Positions 35,975 to 45,333 of a DNA stretch of 64,000 nucleotides are shown piece by piece. The position numbers were made by a program, and so were the translations under genes. This DNA comes from Hahellaceae bacterium (GTDB taxonomy: Bacteria > Pseudomonadota > Gammaproteobacteria > Pseudomonadales > Oleiphilaceae): assembly GCA_016744695.1 (NCBI GenBank), contig JADGDV010000002.1, forward strand, positions 1 through 64,000, written 5' to 3'. The notes beneath the pieces are model-generated. The model was not told the DNA's origin and made no database searches. It worked only from the letters and a program-made list of their open reading frames with translations. The first letter of the stretch is position 1, and each line of letters starts with the position of its first letter.

Positions 35975-38572
35975 TTATTCGTCAACAGACGCTTCAGCGG
36001 CTTTACTTGTGTAGTCATCCATCGTGTTGAAGTTCAGGTACTTGTATACTTCAGCTTCACTACCTTCTAACTTCTTAACGGCTTCAAAGTACTCAGCTGG
36101 CGTTGGTAGTTTACCCATGATCGCACCAACAGACGCAAGTTCTGCTGAGGTTAGGTATACGTTCGCGCCGTCACCCAGACGGTTAGGGAAGTTACGAGTC
36201 GAAGTAGATAATACCGTTGTGTTAGCTGCAACACGTGCTTGGTTACCCATGCATAAAGAACAACCTGGCACTTCAGTACGTACACCAGCAGTACCAAATG
36301 TGTTGTAGTAACCTTCTTCCATTAACTGGGCTGCATCCATTTTAGTAGGAGGTGTCATCCAGAATCGTGTTTTAAGCGGCTCTTTATTCGCAGCAAGTAG
36401 TTTACCTGCGGCACGGAAGTGACCGATGTTAGTCATACAAGAACCGATGAATACTTCATCAACCTTTGTGCCTGATGCTTCAGAAAGAAGTTTTGCGTCA
36501 TCAGGGTCGTTAGGGCAACAAACGATAGGCTCTTTGATGTCAGCTAGGTCGATTTCAACGATGTGCTTGTATTCAGCATCTGCATCGGCTTGAAGAAGGT
36601 TAGGGTTAGCCAACCAAGCTTCCATAGATTTAGCACGACGCTCAAGTGTACGAGGGTCTCCGTAACCTTCAGCAATCATCCAACGAAGCATGGTGATGTT
36701 AGAGTTTAGGTACTCAGTTACCGCTTCTTCAGACAGCTTAATAGAACAACCTGCAGCAGAACGCTCAGCAGATGCATCAGATAATTCAAATGCTTGCTCA
36801 ACAGTTAGATCATTTAGACCTTCAATTTCTAGTACACGGCCAGAGAATTCGTTGATTTTACCCGCTTTTTCAACAGTCAAAAGACCTTGCTTGATGCCGT
36901 AGTAAGGAATCGCGTGTACCAAGTCACGTAAAGTGATACCTGGGTTTAGTTTTCCTTTGAAGCGAACCAAGATTGATTCAGGCATATCAAGCGGCATAAC
37001 ACCTGTTGCTGCTGCGAAAGCAACCAAGCCAGAGCCAGCAGGGAAAGAAATACCCATTGGGAAGCGAGTATGTGAATCACCACCGGTACCAACCGTGTCA
37101 GGAAGCAACATGCGGTTCAACCAAGAGTGAATTACACCATCACCTGGACGAAGTGCTACACCACCACGTGTTTGGATGAAATCAGGCATAGTGTGCTGCA
37201 TTTCAACATCAACTGGCTTAGGGTAAGCAGCTGTGTGACAGAAAGACTGCATTACTAAGTCTGACTGGAAGCCAAGACAAGCCAAATCTTTCAATTCGTC
37301 ACGTGTCATTGGGCCAGTAGTATCCTGAGATCCAACTGTAGTCATCTTAGGTTCACAGTAAGTGCCAGGGCGTACGCCTTGGCCTTCAGCTAGACCGCAA
37401 GCGCGACCAACCATTTTCTGTGCTAAAGAGAAGCCTTTAGTTGAACCCGCTGGGTCAACAGGAAGACGGAAAATATCAGTAGCGCCAAGACCTAATGATT
37501 CACGAGCCTTAGTGGTTAGACCACGACCAATGATTAGGTTGATACGGCCACCGGCTTGAACTTCATCAAAAATCACTTCAGATTTGATTGTGATTTCAGA
37601 AACAGTTTCGCCCGCTTCGTTCAAAATTTTGCGATCGTATGGACGAATTTCAACAACGTCACCCATATTGATGTTATCAACAGGTGCTTCAAATACTAAT
37701 GCGCCAGCATCTTCCATTGTGTTGAAGAAGATAGGAGCTACTTTAGAACCGAAACAAACACCACCTGTGCGCTTGTTAGGCGTACCTGGCATATCGTCGC
37801 CGAAGAACCAAAGTACTGAGTTAGTCGCAGACTTACGTGAAGAACCTGTACCAACAACGTCACCAATGAATGCAACTGGAAGGCCTTTCGCTTTAAGGGC
37901 TTCAATATCACCCATTGGACCTGTTACGCCGTGCTCTTCTGGCGTAATGCCGTCACGCGTCATTTTGAATGCAGCGCGTGCGTGTAATGGGATATCAGGA
38001 CGAGACCATGCATCAGGAGCAGGTGAAAGGTCATCTGTGTTGATTTCGCCAGTTACTTTGTAAATAGCCATTTTAGTGCTTTCAGCAACTTTATCACGGC
38101 TAGTGAACCATTCGGCGTTAGCCCAAGATTCCATAACATCTTTAGCAACTGCGTTGCCCGCTTTCATTTTGTCTTCAACGTCATTGAACGCATCAAACAT
38201 AAGCAAAGTATGCTTAAGTTCTTTACCTGCAAGTTCAGCTAAAGCTTCAACATCTAACATTTCTACCAAAGTAGTTATGTTGTAACCACCTTGCATCATA
38301 CCTAAAAGCTGAACAGCTTTTTCTTTGCTAACTAATGAAGACTCAGCTTCACCTTTAACAATAGCGGTTAAGAATGCTGCTTTAACATAAGCCGCTTCAT
38401 CTACACCAGGAGGGATACGATTTTCAAGAAGGTCAGCTAATGTCTCTTCTTCACCAGCTGGTGGATTTTTAAGTAATTCTACAAGTCCAGCTGTTTGCTC
38501 TGCATTAAGCGCCTTTGGTGGTACACCTTCTGCTGCACGTTCTGCTACGTGTTTACGGTATGCTTCTAGCAC
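35975..38572 (-). CDS. acnB: Aconitate hydratase B
   Basis: 865 residues, the same as the E. coli enzyme. N-terminal HEAT-like domain (MLEAYRKHVAERAAEGV), then a domain 4 segment GDVVGTGSSRKSATNSVLWF placed before the catalytic core, the AcnB-specific order. Iron-sulfur ligands are in CCPNDPDD-adjacent and VPGCSLCMGN positions, with GSCMTNIGHFRAAG. It converts citrate to isocitrate in the TCA cycle and can bind mRNA when the cluster is lost. Transcribed alone from a promoter at about 38686-38714 and ended by a terminator at 35907-35958. Confidence 0.97.
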   Translation of the reverse strand: MLEAYRKHVAERAAEGVPPKALNAEQTAGLVELLKNPPAGEEETLADLLENRIPPGVDEAAYVKAAFLTAIVKGEAESSLVSKEKAVQLLGMMQGGYNITTLVEMLDVEALAELAGKELKHTLLMFDAFNDVEDKMKAGNAVAKDVMESWANAEWFTSRDKVAESTKMAIYKVTGEINTDDLSPAPDAWSRPDIPLHARAAFKMTRDGITPEEHGVTGPMGDIEALKAKGLPVAFIGDVVGTGSSRKSATNSVLWFFGDDMPGTPNKRTGGVCFGSKVAPIFFNTMEDAGALVFEAPVDNINMGDVVEIRPYDRKILNEAGETVSEITIKSEVIFDEVQAGGRINLIIGRGLTTKARESLGLGATDIFRLPVDPAGSTKGFSLAQKMVGRACGLAEGQGVRPGTYCEPKMTTVGSQDTTGPMTRDELKDLACLGFQSDLVMQSFCHTAAYPKPVDVEMQHTMPDFIQTRGGVALRPGDGVIHSWLNRMLLPDTVGTGGDSHTRFPMGISFPAGSGLVAFAAATGVMPLDMPESILVRFKGKLNPGITLRDLVHAIPYYGIKQGLLTVEKAGKINEFSGRVLEIEGLNDLTVEQAFELSDASAERSAAGCSIKLSEEAVTEYLNSNITMLRWMIAEGYGDPRTLERRAKSMEAWLANPNLLQADADAEYKHIVEIDLADIKEPIVCCPNDPDDAKLLSEASGTKVDEVFIGSCMTNIGHFRAAGKLLAANKEPLKTRFWMTPPTKMDAAQLMEEGYYNTFGTAGVRTEVPGCSLCMGNQARVAANTTVLSTSTRNFPNRLGDGANVYLTSAELASVGAIMGKLPTPAEYFEAVKKLEGSEAEVYKYLNFNTMDDYTSKAAEASVDE

Positions 38573-38685
38573 GATTTAAACCCTCATCAGTTCCTGAGTC
38601 CGGATGGCTGTTGATAGCCTTCACGGTATGTAGTTGATTGATGTACAAATACTCATTACATCAGTCATGATCTTTTGTGCGCGAT

Positions 38686-38714
38686 ATTTTACAGGATTTT
38701 AACGAAAAAGTTAA
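38686..38714 (-). promoter_or_regulatory. Candidate sigma-70 promoter for acnB
   Basis: On the minus strand TTAACT (38709-38714) and TAAAAT (38686-38691) are spaced by 17 bases, about 115 bases upstream of the acnB start. Pattern match only. Confidence 0.45.
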
Positions 38715-38789
38715 GTTTTGGATAATCTGAATAAATTGGTTTTTGATCGGCTGTAAAATAGGTTTTTTATTGAAAGTAAGAAAGGGTGT

Positions 38790-38815
38790 CCCTTTAGGTT
38801 TAGTGGCCTAAAGGG
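38790..38815. repeat. Nine-base perfect hairpin over the lpxH stop codon
   Basis: CCCTTTAGG (38790-38798) and CCTAAAGGG (38807-38815) form a perfect stem spanning the lpxH stop at 38800-38802. A weak U-rich stretch follows on the minus strand, so it could contribute to 3' end formation. Confidence 0.5.
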
Positions 38816-39531
38816 TAGTTGAGCAATGCAGGTTCACTGGAGGCGTCTGCTTGTATATACCAAACGTTTTTATCCCAGTCACCGAGAACGATGCGTTTGC
38901 AAGATTTTTTATCTATTTCAAGTTCATGTATGGCGGGTCGGTGAGTATGACCATGAATAAGTGTAGTTACGTTTGCGGTCTTTATAGCGTCTACAACATC
39001 TTCAGGTTTAACATCCATTATTTCTAATGTCTTGCCTTTATTTTTGGCTTGGCTGATAGTGCGAAGCTGTTGAGCTACGAGCTGCCTCTCAGGTAATGTT
39101 CTTTTAAGAAACATAGTTTGCCATTCTTCATTTCGCATGCTTTTGCGAAACTTTATGTACTCAACGTCATGAGAGCATAAACTGTCTCCATGCATAAGGA
39201 GTACGTCTTTGCCGTATAAGTTTATGGTGGAGGGGTCACTTAATAGGGTTGCGCCAGTTTCTTCGCAGAAAAGTTGACCCATTAAGAAATCTCGGTTGCC
39301 ATGCATTAAAAACAGCTGGGTTCCTGAATCAGTTAGCTTCTTTAATGCGTCTTTTACACTAATTTGTAAGGGAGTGTTTTCATCATCACCAATCCATGCT
39401 TCGAAGAAATCACCTAATATATATAGGCTTTCTGCTTTACAGGCTTTGTTGTTGAGAAAATCAAAAAACGCCTCGATGATATCGGGGCGCTTCTCCTCAA
39501 GGTGTAAATCTGAGATAAATAGAGTGGTCAT
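38800..39531 (-). CDS. lpxH: UDP-2,3-diacylglucosamine pyrophosphatase LpxH
   Basis: 243 residues, a calcineurin-type metallophosphoesterase. Metal motifs in order: FISDLHLEEKRP, LGDFFEAWIGDD, MHGNRDFLMG, LLMHGDSLC and IHGHTHRPA. It cleaves UDP-2,3-diacylglucosamine to lipid X in lipid A synthesis at the inner face of the inner membrane. Its ATG shares one base with the ppiB stop, so the pair is translationally coupled; the ppiB-lpxH pairing is common in this bacterial group. Confidence 0.96.
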   Translation of the reverse strand: MTTLFISDLHLEEKRPDIIEAFFDFLNNKACKAESLYILGDFFEAWIGDDENTPLQISVKDALKKLTDSGTQLFLMHGNRDFLMGQLFCEETGATLLSDPSTINLYGKDVLLMHGDSLCSHDVEYIKFRKSMRNEEWQTMFLKRTLPERQLVAQQLRTISQAKNKGKTLEIMDVKPEDVVDAIKTANVTTLIHGHTHRPAIHELEIDKKSCKRIVLGDWDKNVWYIQADASSEPALLNYPLGH

Positions 39532-40046
39532 TACTCGGCAGCGTCTTCTTCAGCTTCTACCATTTCAGCAGACTCAATAATTACATCATCAACTGGTACA
39601 TCTTGGTGACCTGCTGTCATTGTGGTAGGTACGCCTTTGATTTTTTCAACGATATCCATGCCTTCAACTACTTTACCAAATACGGCATAACCCCAGCCCT
39701 CAGCTGTTTCAGACGTATGATCTAAAAAGCCATTATCTTTAACGTTGATAAAAAACTGAGCAGAAGCAGAGTGTGGGTCCATTGTTCTTGCCATGGCTAG
39801 TGTGCCATTAAGGTTGCTTAGGCCGTTATTTGCTTCGTTTTTGATGGTTGCCTTTGATTCTGTAGATGTCATTCCTGGCTTAAATCCACCGCCTTGAACC
39901 ATGAAGTTGCTTATTACTCTATGAAAAATCAAACCGTTATAAAAGCCGTCACGAACATTTTGCTCGAAGTTTTTAGCGGTAACGGGTGCTTTTTCGTAAT
40001 CAAGCTCAATAGTTATGTCACCGAAGTTGGTTTTTAATACGATCAT
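39531..40046 (-). CDS. ppiB: Cytoplasmic peptidyl-prolyl cis-trans isomerase B (cyclophilin)
   Basis: 171 residues without a signal peptide. Cyclophilin core: [35 protein letters not shown] (catalytic Arg in FHRV), [32 protein letters not shown] and [17 protein letters not shown]. An acidic tail ([11 protein letters not shown]) is slightly longer than E. coli PpiB (164). It speeds proline isomerisation during folding. First gene of the ppiB-lpxH operon, divergent from glnS. Confidence 0.95.
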   Translation of the reverse strand: MIVLKTNFGDITIELDYEKAPVTAKNFEQNVRDGFYNGLIFHRVISNFMVQGGGFKPGMTSTESKATIKNEANNGLSNLNGTLAMARTMDPHSASAQFFINVKDNGFLDHTSETAEGWGYAVFGKVVEGMDIVEKIKGVPTTMTAGHQDVPVDDVIIESAEMVEAEEDAAE

Positions 40047-40266
40047 TGAATTGCCCTATGGTTAGTTGATGATTTATTTATTGCTTTATTGTAAATAATT
40101 CTGGAGATAAACAAAATGCTATCGCCAGGTAAATCTACTCTTTAATAATTTAATTTCACGCAGTAATGTGATTTTTTATTGTATATAATGTGCTTAAGTA
40201 AGTTTAACTCTTGCGGGTTTTAATTATAAGCGCATCCAATAAATTAGGCATGATTAAGTAAATTCT

Positions 40267-41961
40267 ATGGCGACCTCTGAATCGAAAGCACCGAACGAAT
40301 CAAAAGCATCAAGTAATTTTATCCGAAATATCATTGAAGAAGACGTTAAAAACAACAAGCAAGAGAAAGTTGTAACACGTTTTCCACCAGAGCCTAATGG
40401 CTACCTTCATATTGGTCATGCGCGCTCTATTTGGCTTAACTTTGGTATGGCCAAAGAGTTTGGTGGTGAGTGTAATTTACGTTTTGATGATACGAACCCT
40501 GAAAAAGAAGATCAGGAATATGTAGATGCTATTAAAGAAGATGTTAAATGGCTAGGGTATCAGTGGTCGGGTGAAGTGAAGTATGCCTCTGATTACTTTG
40601 ATCAGTTTTATGCGTGGGCGCTTGAGTTAATAAAGGCGGGCAAGGCTTATGTGTGTGACCTTTCTGCAGAAGATGCCAGTAAGTATAAAGGGTGGGCGAC
40701 TAAACCTGGCAAAGAAAGCCCATATCGCGACCGTAGTGTTGAAGAAAACCTTGAGTTGATTGAAAAAATGCGTGCAGGGGAGTTTGATGAGGGTGCATGT
40801 GTTCTCAGGGCGAAGATCGATATGACTTCTCCTAATATGAGTTTGCGTGATCCAACTATGTATCGCATTAGGAAGGCATCTCATCATCAAACAGGTGATA
40901 AATGGTGTATTTATCCTAATTACGATTTTGCTCATGGCCAAGAAGATTCTATCGAGGGTGTTACGCATTCAATATGTACGCTCGAATTTCAGAATAACCG
41001 TCCATTATATGAATGGTATTTAGAAAACTTGCCTGTACCTAGCACTCCTCATCAGTATGAGTTTGGTCGTTTGAATCTAAACTACACAATTACCAGTAAA
41101 CGTAAGCTTAAACAGCTTGTTGATGAGGGTTGTGTTAATGGTTGGGATGACCCTCGTATGCCAACTGTGTCAGGGATGCGTCGTAGAGGTTATACGCCTG
41201 AATCATTAAAATTTTTTTGCGATATGGTGCCTGTTAGTAAGAGTAATAGTGTGATTGACGTCGCTTTACTTGAGCGAGCGATAAGAGATGACCTTAACGA
41301 CAGTGCACCTAGAGCTATGTGTGTAATGAATCCGCTCAAGCTGGTTATCACTAACTTTGCTGAGGGTGAAGTAGAAGAAATGAATGCGCCAGCTCATCCA
41401 AGTAAGCCTGAGTTGGGTGAACGTAAGTTACCATTCACTCGTGAAATACTCATTGATAAAAGCGATTTCACTGAAGATACAACGCTTTCAAGAAAGAAGT
41501 TTAAGCGTCTTGTTTTGGGTGAGTGGGTGCGCTTAAGAGGGGCTTACATTATTAAGGCCGATGAGGTCATTAAAGATGACTCTGGCGAGATTATTCAGGT
41601 TAATGCGTCTCTAGTGCCAGATACTGTAGGTAATGATGCGCCAGAAGGTATAAGGCCAAGAGGTGTTATACATTGGGTGTCGGCTGAGCATGGTGTTGCA
41701 GTAGAAGTAAGGTTGTATGATCGTTTGTTTAATCATGCAGAGCCTGATAAAGATGAAGATGGTTTTATGTCTCACGTTAACACTGATAACTTAACCGTTA
41801 TAAGTGCTGTTATCGAGCCGACTGCGGCGGTGTGTGAGCCTGAGTCAAGATTTCAGTTTGAGCGAGAGGGCTATTTTGTTGCAGATCGATATGATCATTC
41901 ATCAGAAAAACCTGTTTTTAATCGCACTATTAGCTTAAGAGATACTTGGGCTGGTAAATAG
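40267..41961 (+). CDS. glnS: Glutaminyl-tRNA synthetase
   Basis: 564 residues, class I synthetase. HIGH motif in PPEPNGYLHIGHARSIWLNFG, the RFDDTNPEKE block, the KMSKS-equivalent ITSKRKL, and the C-terminal two-barrel anticodon-binding region (RLVLGEWVRLRGAYI onward). The N-terminus has a short Ser/Lys/Asn-rich extension (ATSESKAPNESKASS) before the conserved NFIRNIIEEDV. It charges tRNA-Gln directly, as in gammaproteobacteria. Followed by cysS after 50 bases. Confidence 0.97.
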   Translation: MATSESKAPNESKASSNFIRNIIEEDVKNNKQEKVVTRFPPEPNGYLHIGHARSIWLNFGMAKEFGGECNLRFDDTNPEKEDQEYVDAIKEDVKWLGYQWSGEVKYASDYFDQFYAWALELIKAGKAYVCDLSAEDASKYKGWATKPGKESPYRDRSVEENLELIEKMRAGEFDEGACVLRAKIDMTSPNMSLRDPTMYRIRKASHHQTGDKWCIYPNYDFAHGQEDSIEGVTHSICTLEFQNNRPLYEWYLENLPVPSTPHQYEFGRLNLNYTITSKRKLKQLVDEGCVNGWDDPRMPTVSGMRRRGYTPESLKFFCDMVPVSKSNSVIDVALLERAIRDDLNDSAPRAMCVMNPLKLVITNFAEGEVEEMNAPAHPSKPELGERKLPFTREILIDKSDFTEDTTLSRKKFKRLVLGEWVRLRGAYIIKADEVIKDDSGEIIQVNASLVPDTVGNDAPEGIRPRGVIHWVSAEHGVAVEVRLYDRLFNHAEPDKDEDGFMSHVNTDNLTVISAVIEPTAAVCEPESRFQFEREGYFVADRYDHSSEKPVFNRTISLRDTWAGK

Positions 41962-42011
41962 TTTTACGTGTATGCAATTTACAATTTGTTATTTATTTAG
42001 GATATTAATTA

Positions 42012-43418
42012 ATGTCGCTTCAAATTTTTAATACATTAACTCGCAAAAAAGAAGTCTTTGTTCCTATAGAAGAAAATAAGGTGAAGATGTATGTCTGTGG
42101 GATGACAGTGTATGACTATTGCCATCTTGGGCATGCGAGGGTGTTAGTTTCATTTGATGTGATCGTGCGTTATCTAAGGTCGAAAGGCTATGATGTTAAC
42201 TATGTTCGTAATATTACAGACATTGATGACAAAATTTTAAATCGTGCCGATGAGAATGGAGAGTCTTTCACTACTCTTACTGAGCGCTTTATTAATGCAA
42301 TGCATGAAGATGAAAAGCGTTTGAGCGTTAAGAGTCCAGACTCTGAGCCTAAGGCAACTGCACATATGGCAGAAATCTTAGCTATGATTCAGCAGTTAAT
42401 TGCTAATGGCTATGCTTATGCGGCAGATAATGGTGATGTTTATTATTCTGTAGATAAATTTGCTACCTATGGGCAGCTATCTAAAAAGAACCCAGAGGAA
42501 CTGCTTGTTGGAGCTAGGGTTGACGTTGAAAGCTCAAAGAAAGACCCGAGAGACTTTGCTCTTTGGAAATCAGCTAAATCTGGTGAGGTAAGTTGGGGTA
42601 GTCCTTGGGGTGAGGGGCGTCCGGGCTGGCATATAGAGTGCTCAGCTATGTCTACTTGCTGCTTGGGTAATACGTTTGATATTCATGGTGGGGGGCCAGA
42701 TTTACCCTTTCCGCACCATGAAAATGAAATAGCGCAATCTGAGGCGGCAACGGGGCAGAAGTATGTAAATTACTGGATGCATGCAGGTGCAATACGCGTT
42801 AATAAAGAGAAAATGTCTAAATCTTTAGGTAATTTTTTCACTATTCGTGATGTACTTGAAAGTTACCCTGCTGAAGTGGTGCGATACTTTTTGGTTTCTA
42901 GTCACTATAGAAGTCAGGTTGATTACTCTGAGGGTAGTCTTAAAGAAGCGCAATCTGCGTTATCTCGACTTTACACGGCTTTAAGGGATGTTTCTGTTGA
43001 TGGTGCTGGTACTGAAACCTCTGATTTAACTGATGCATATAAGGCTAAATTTAATAAAGCCATGGATGATGACTTTAATACACCAGAGGCTTTAGCGGTA
43101 ATGTTTGACCTGGTGAAAGAGCTTAATAAGTCGAAATCAAACGGGGATGGCAATACCGGTCAGTTGGCGGCAGCACTTCGTAGTCTGGGTGAGTTACTTG
43201 GTATTCTTCAGTTGGATGCAGAGACCTTTTTGAAATCTGCGGGTGGTTTTGATAATAATGCTATTTCGGAAGAAGAGATTGAACAATTAATCGCTGACAG
43301 ATTGTCTGCTCGAAATAATAAGGAATGGGCTGAGTCTGATCGTATTAGAGATCACTTAAAGGATAGTGGTGTGATTCTAGATGATAGAAAAGAAGGAACT
43401 GTCTGGAGGCGAGGCTAG
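42012..43418 (+). CDS. cysS: Cysteinyl-tRNA synthetase
   Basis: 468 residues, class I. Zinc ligand Cys and HIGH-type motif in YVCGMTVYDYCHLGHAR, a second zinc region in GWHIECSAMS with FPHHENEIAQSEA, and KMSKSLGNFFTI. Length matches E. coli CysS (461). Tandem with glnS, as in Pseudomonas and relatives; a REP-like hairpin follows 42 bases after the stop. Confidence 0.97.
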   Translation: MSLQIFNTLTRKKEVFVPIEENKVKMYVCGMTVYDYCHLGHARVLVSFDVIVRYLRSKGYDVNYVRNITDIDDKILNRADENGESFTTLTERFINAMHEDEKRLSVKSPDSEPKATAHMAEILAMIQQLIANGYAYAADNGDVYYSVDKFATYGQLSKKNPEELLVGARVDVESSKKDPRDFALWKSAKSGEVSWGSPWGEGRPGWHIECSAMSTCCLGNTFDIHGGGPDLPFPHHENEIAQSEAATGQKYVNYWMHAGAIRVNKEKMSKSLGNFFTIRDVLESYPAEVVRYFLVSSHYRSQVDYSEGSLKEAQSALSRLYTALRDVSVDGAGTETSDLTDAYKAKFNKAMDDDFNTPEALAVMFDLVKELNKSKSNGDGNTGQLAAALRSLGELLGILQLDAETFLKSAGGFDNNAISEEEIEQLIADRLSARNNKEWAESDRIRDHLKDSGVILDDRKEGTVWRRG

Positions 43419-43460
43419 ATTTATTTAAGCTCGTTATGCATGAGTCAATCCTGAAATAAT

Positions 43461-43488
43461 TGTCATTCCCGCGAAGGCGGGGATGACA
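43461..43488. repeat. Short REP-like hairpin between cysS and folD
   Basis: A 12-base inverted repeat around the four-base centre GAAG: TGTCATTCCCGC and GCGGGGATGACA, one G/T mismatch. It is a shortened member of the palindrome family found whole at 4853-4921. Placed between convergent genes it may act as a bidirectional transcript end; there is no T-run. Confidence 0.88.
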
Positions 43489-43523
43489 AGAGAGTGCCGT
43501 TATGGCGTTTCTGCTACTCTGGC

Positions 43524-44378
43524 TTAAGAGTGTAGCTCGTTGGCTGCGTAAAGTGTGTTCTCCATAAGTGTTGCAACCGTCATCGGTCCAACGCCACCGG
43601 GAACAGGGGTGATCCAGCCAGCTTTCTCTTTTGCAACATCAAACTCAACATCGCCTACCAACTTCCCAGAGTCTAATCGGTTAATACCAACATCTATTAC
43701 TGTGGCGCCAGGTTTAATCCAGTCACCTTTAACCAATCCTGGTATGCCAACAGCGACAACAACAATATCGGCTCTAGATACTTTTTCTGCTAAATTATCA
43801 GTGAAGCGATGAGTGGTCGTCACTGTGCAGCCAGCAAGAAGGAGTTCAAGCCCCATAGGTCTGCCTACTATATTAGATGCCCCAACGATAACGGCATCTT
43901 TTCCTCGAATGGCCTCACCGGTACTTTCAAGGAGTGTAATAATTCCTTTAGGTGTGCAAGGGCGTAATAAAGGTATTCTTTGTGCAAGTTTACCAATATT
44001 AAAAGGGTGGAAGCCGTCTACATCTTTATCTGGTCTAATTTGTTCTAGTATTTTGTCAGAGTTTAAGTGCTTGGGGAGGGGGAGTTGAACAAGTATCCCG
44101 TCAATCTCTTGCTCTTCGTTTAGTCTGTCAATTAATATTTCTAATTCTTCTTGTGTGGCGGTAGGGTCTAGCTTATAAGATCGAGAGACAAAGCCAACTT
44201 CTTCGCAGGCATTTGTTTTATTTCTTACATAAACGTGTGAAGCGGGGTCTTCACCCACTAATACAACAGCAAGGCCGGGGGCACGCATGCCTTTATTGAT
44301 TCTTTCTTTAACACCCTGTGCTACTTTACTTCGTACTGATGCAGCAATGGCTTTGCCATCAATGAGTTTAGCGCTCAT
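43524..44378 (-). CDS. folD: Bifunctional methylenetetrahydrofolate dehydrogenase/cyclohydrolase
   Basis: 284 residues. Catalytic blocks: [14 protein letters not shown] (the active-site Lys in VRNK), [26 protein letters not shown], the NADP-binding [14 protein letters not shown], and the terminal [19 protein letters not shown]. It interconverts methylene-, methenyl- and formyl-tetrahydrofolate. Complete in length compared with E. coli FolD (288). Transcribed away from the tRNA cluster and towards cysS. Confidence 0.97.
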   Translation of the reverse strand: MSAKLIDGKAIAASVRSKVAQGVKERINKGMRAPGLAVVLVGEDPASHVYVRNKTNACEEVGFVSRSYKLDPTATQEELEILIDRLNEEQEIDGILVQLPLPKHLNSDKILEQIRPDKDVDGFHPFNIGKLAQRIPLLRPCTPKGIITLLESTGEAIRGKDAVIVGASNIVGRPMGLELLLAGCTVTTTHRFTDNLAEKVSRADIVVVAVGIPGLVKGDWIKPGATVIDVGINRLDSGKLVGDVEFDVAKEKAGWITPVPGGVGPMTVATLMENTLYAANELHS

Positions 44379-44532
44379 GTTTATGTTATCGCCTGTTATT
44401 AAGGTTAATGGATGAGGTTGATAGATAGTATTTAAAGTTAATGTTATTTTCTCATGCTAGTGCCTGAATAAAAAGAGTTGATTAATCCTTATACTAAAAG
44501 AATATTGATATTAAAAAAAATGAATTGAGTGG

Positions 44533-44561
44533 TTGACGAGCTAGGATAGCGTCTGTATTAT
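44533..44561 (+). promoter_or_regulatory. Strong sigma-70 promoter of the tRNA cluster
   Basis: TTGACG (44533-44538), 17-base spacer, TATTAT (44556-44561), followed by the GC-rich TCGCGCC that resembles a stringent-response discriminator. It lies about 37 bases upstream of tRNA-Pro, the expected position for a tRNA operon promoter. Confidence 0.75.
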
Positions 44562-44597
44562 TCGCGCCATCTTCACTGAGACGCAAAAAGAAGACGA

Positions 44598-44674
44598 CGG
44601 GGTATAGCGCAGTCTGGTAGCGCGCCTGCTTTGGGAGCAGGATGTCGGGAGTTCGAATCTCTCTACCCCGACCA
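44598..44674 (+). tRNA. tRNA-Pro (anticodon UGG)
   Basis: 77 bases including an encoded CCA. Acceptor CGGGGTA pairs with TACCCCG, the anticodon loop is TTTGGGA giving UGG, and the T-loop GTTCGAATC is canonical. First tRNA of a four-member cluster. Confidence 0.97.
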
Positions 44675-44703
44675 TTTTTGTCTCAGCTAGGGCGGTAAAA
44701 GAT

Positions 44704-44780
<77 letters not shown>

Positions 44781-44847
44781 TTAACCGGTTGAAAATTTGA
44801 CTGGGTAGTGACTAGAAACTGAAGATAAAGTTAGAATGAAAAGCAGT

Positions 44848-44924
44848 GGTGGGCGTAGCTCAGTCGGTAGAGCTCAGGATTGTGATTCCTGCGGTCGAGG
44901 GTTCGATCCCCTTCGTCCACCCCA
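44848..44924 (+). tRNA. tRNA-His (anticodon GUG)
   Basis: 77 bases counting the extra 5' G(-1) that marks tRNA-His, here pairing with C73 before the encoded CCA. The acceptor pairs GTGGGCG with CGTCCAC with one G-U, and the anticodon loop TTGTGAT gives GUG. Confidence 0.96.
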
Positions 44925-44964
44925 ATTTCAACTATACCAGGTTGAAATTGATGATTAGAAAAAA

Positions 44965-45049
<85 letters not shown>

Positions 45050-45216
45050 TGTTTTGACATGGTTCCTCCTTTATAAAGAAGCGATTCAGCTTCGAATTAA
45101 ATACAAAATAAAATTCTTAAATAGTAAATATTCTCATTAAATTTCAGTTATTGTATGTTTTTAACTCATTTATTTGCCTTAGCGTTAAGTCATTGCTTAT
45201 TTGTGACTTATTAAGG

Positions 45217-45246
45217 TTGTGTATGGGGGTTAATTTAAAATATAAT
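45217..45246 (+). promoter_or_regulatory. Candidate sigma-70 promoter for tig
   Basis: TTGTGT (45217-45222), 18-base spacer and a perfect TATAAT (45241-45246), about 88 bases before the trigger factor start. Good -10, average -35. Confidence 0.55.
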
Positions 45247-45333
45247 CGCCTGCTTTATCATACGTGGCTTAGCGTAATCGAAATTAAGCTTAGCCTTTAA
45301 GAAATAATCAGAAATCAGATTCGAGGATCTTCC

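Noticed and set aside
37584-38063. 159-residue plus-strand open frame
   Set aside because: It is antisense to acnB, whose frame is conserved throughout; composition is that of a shadow frame.
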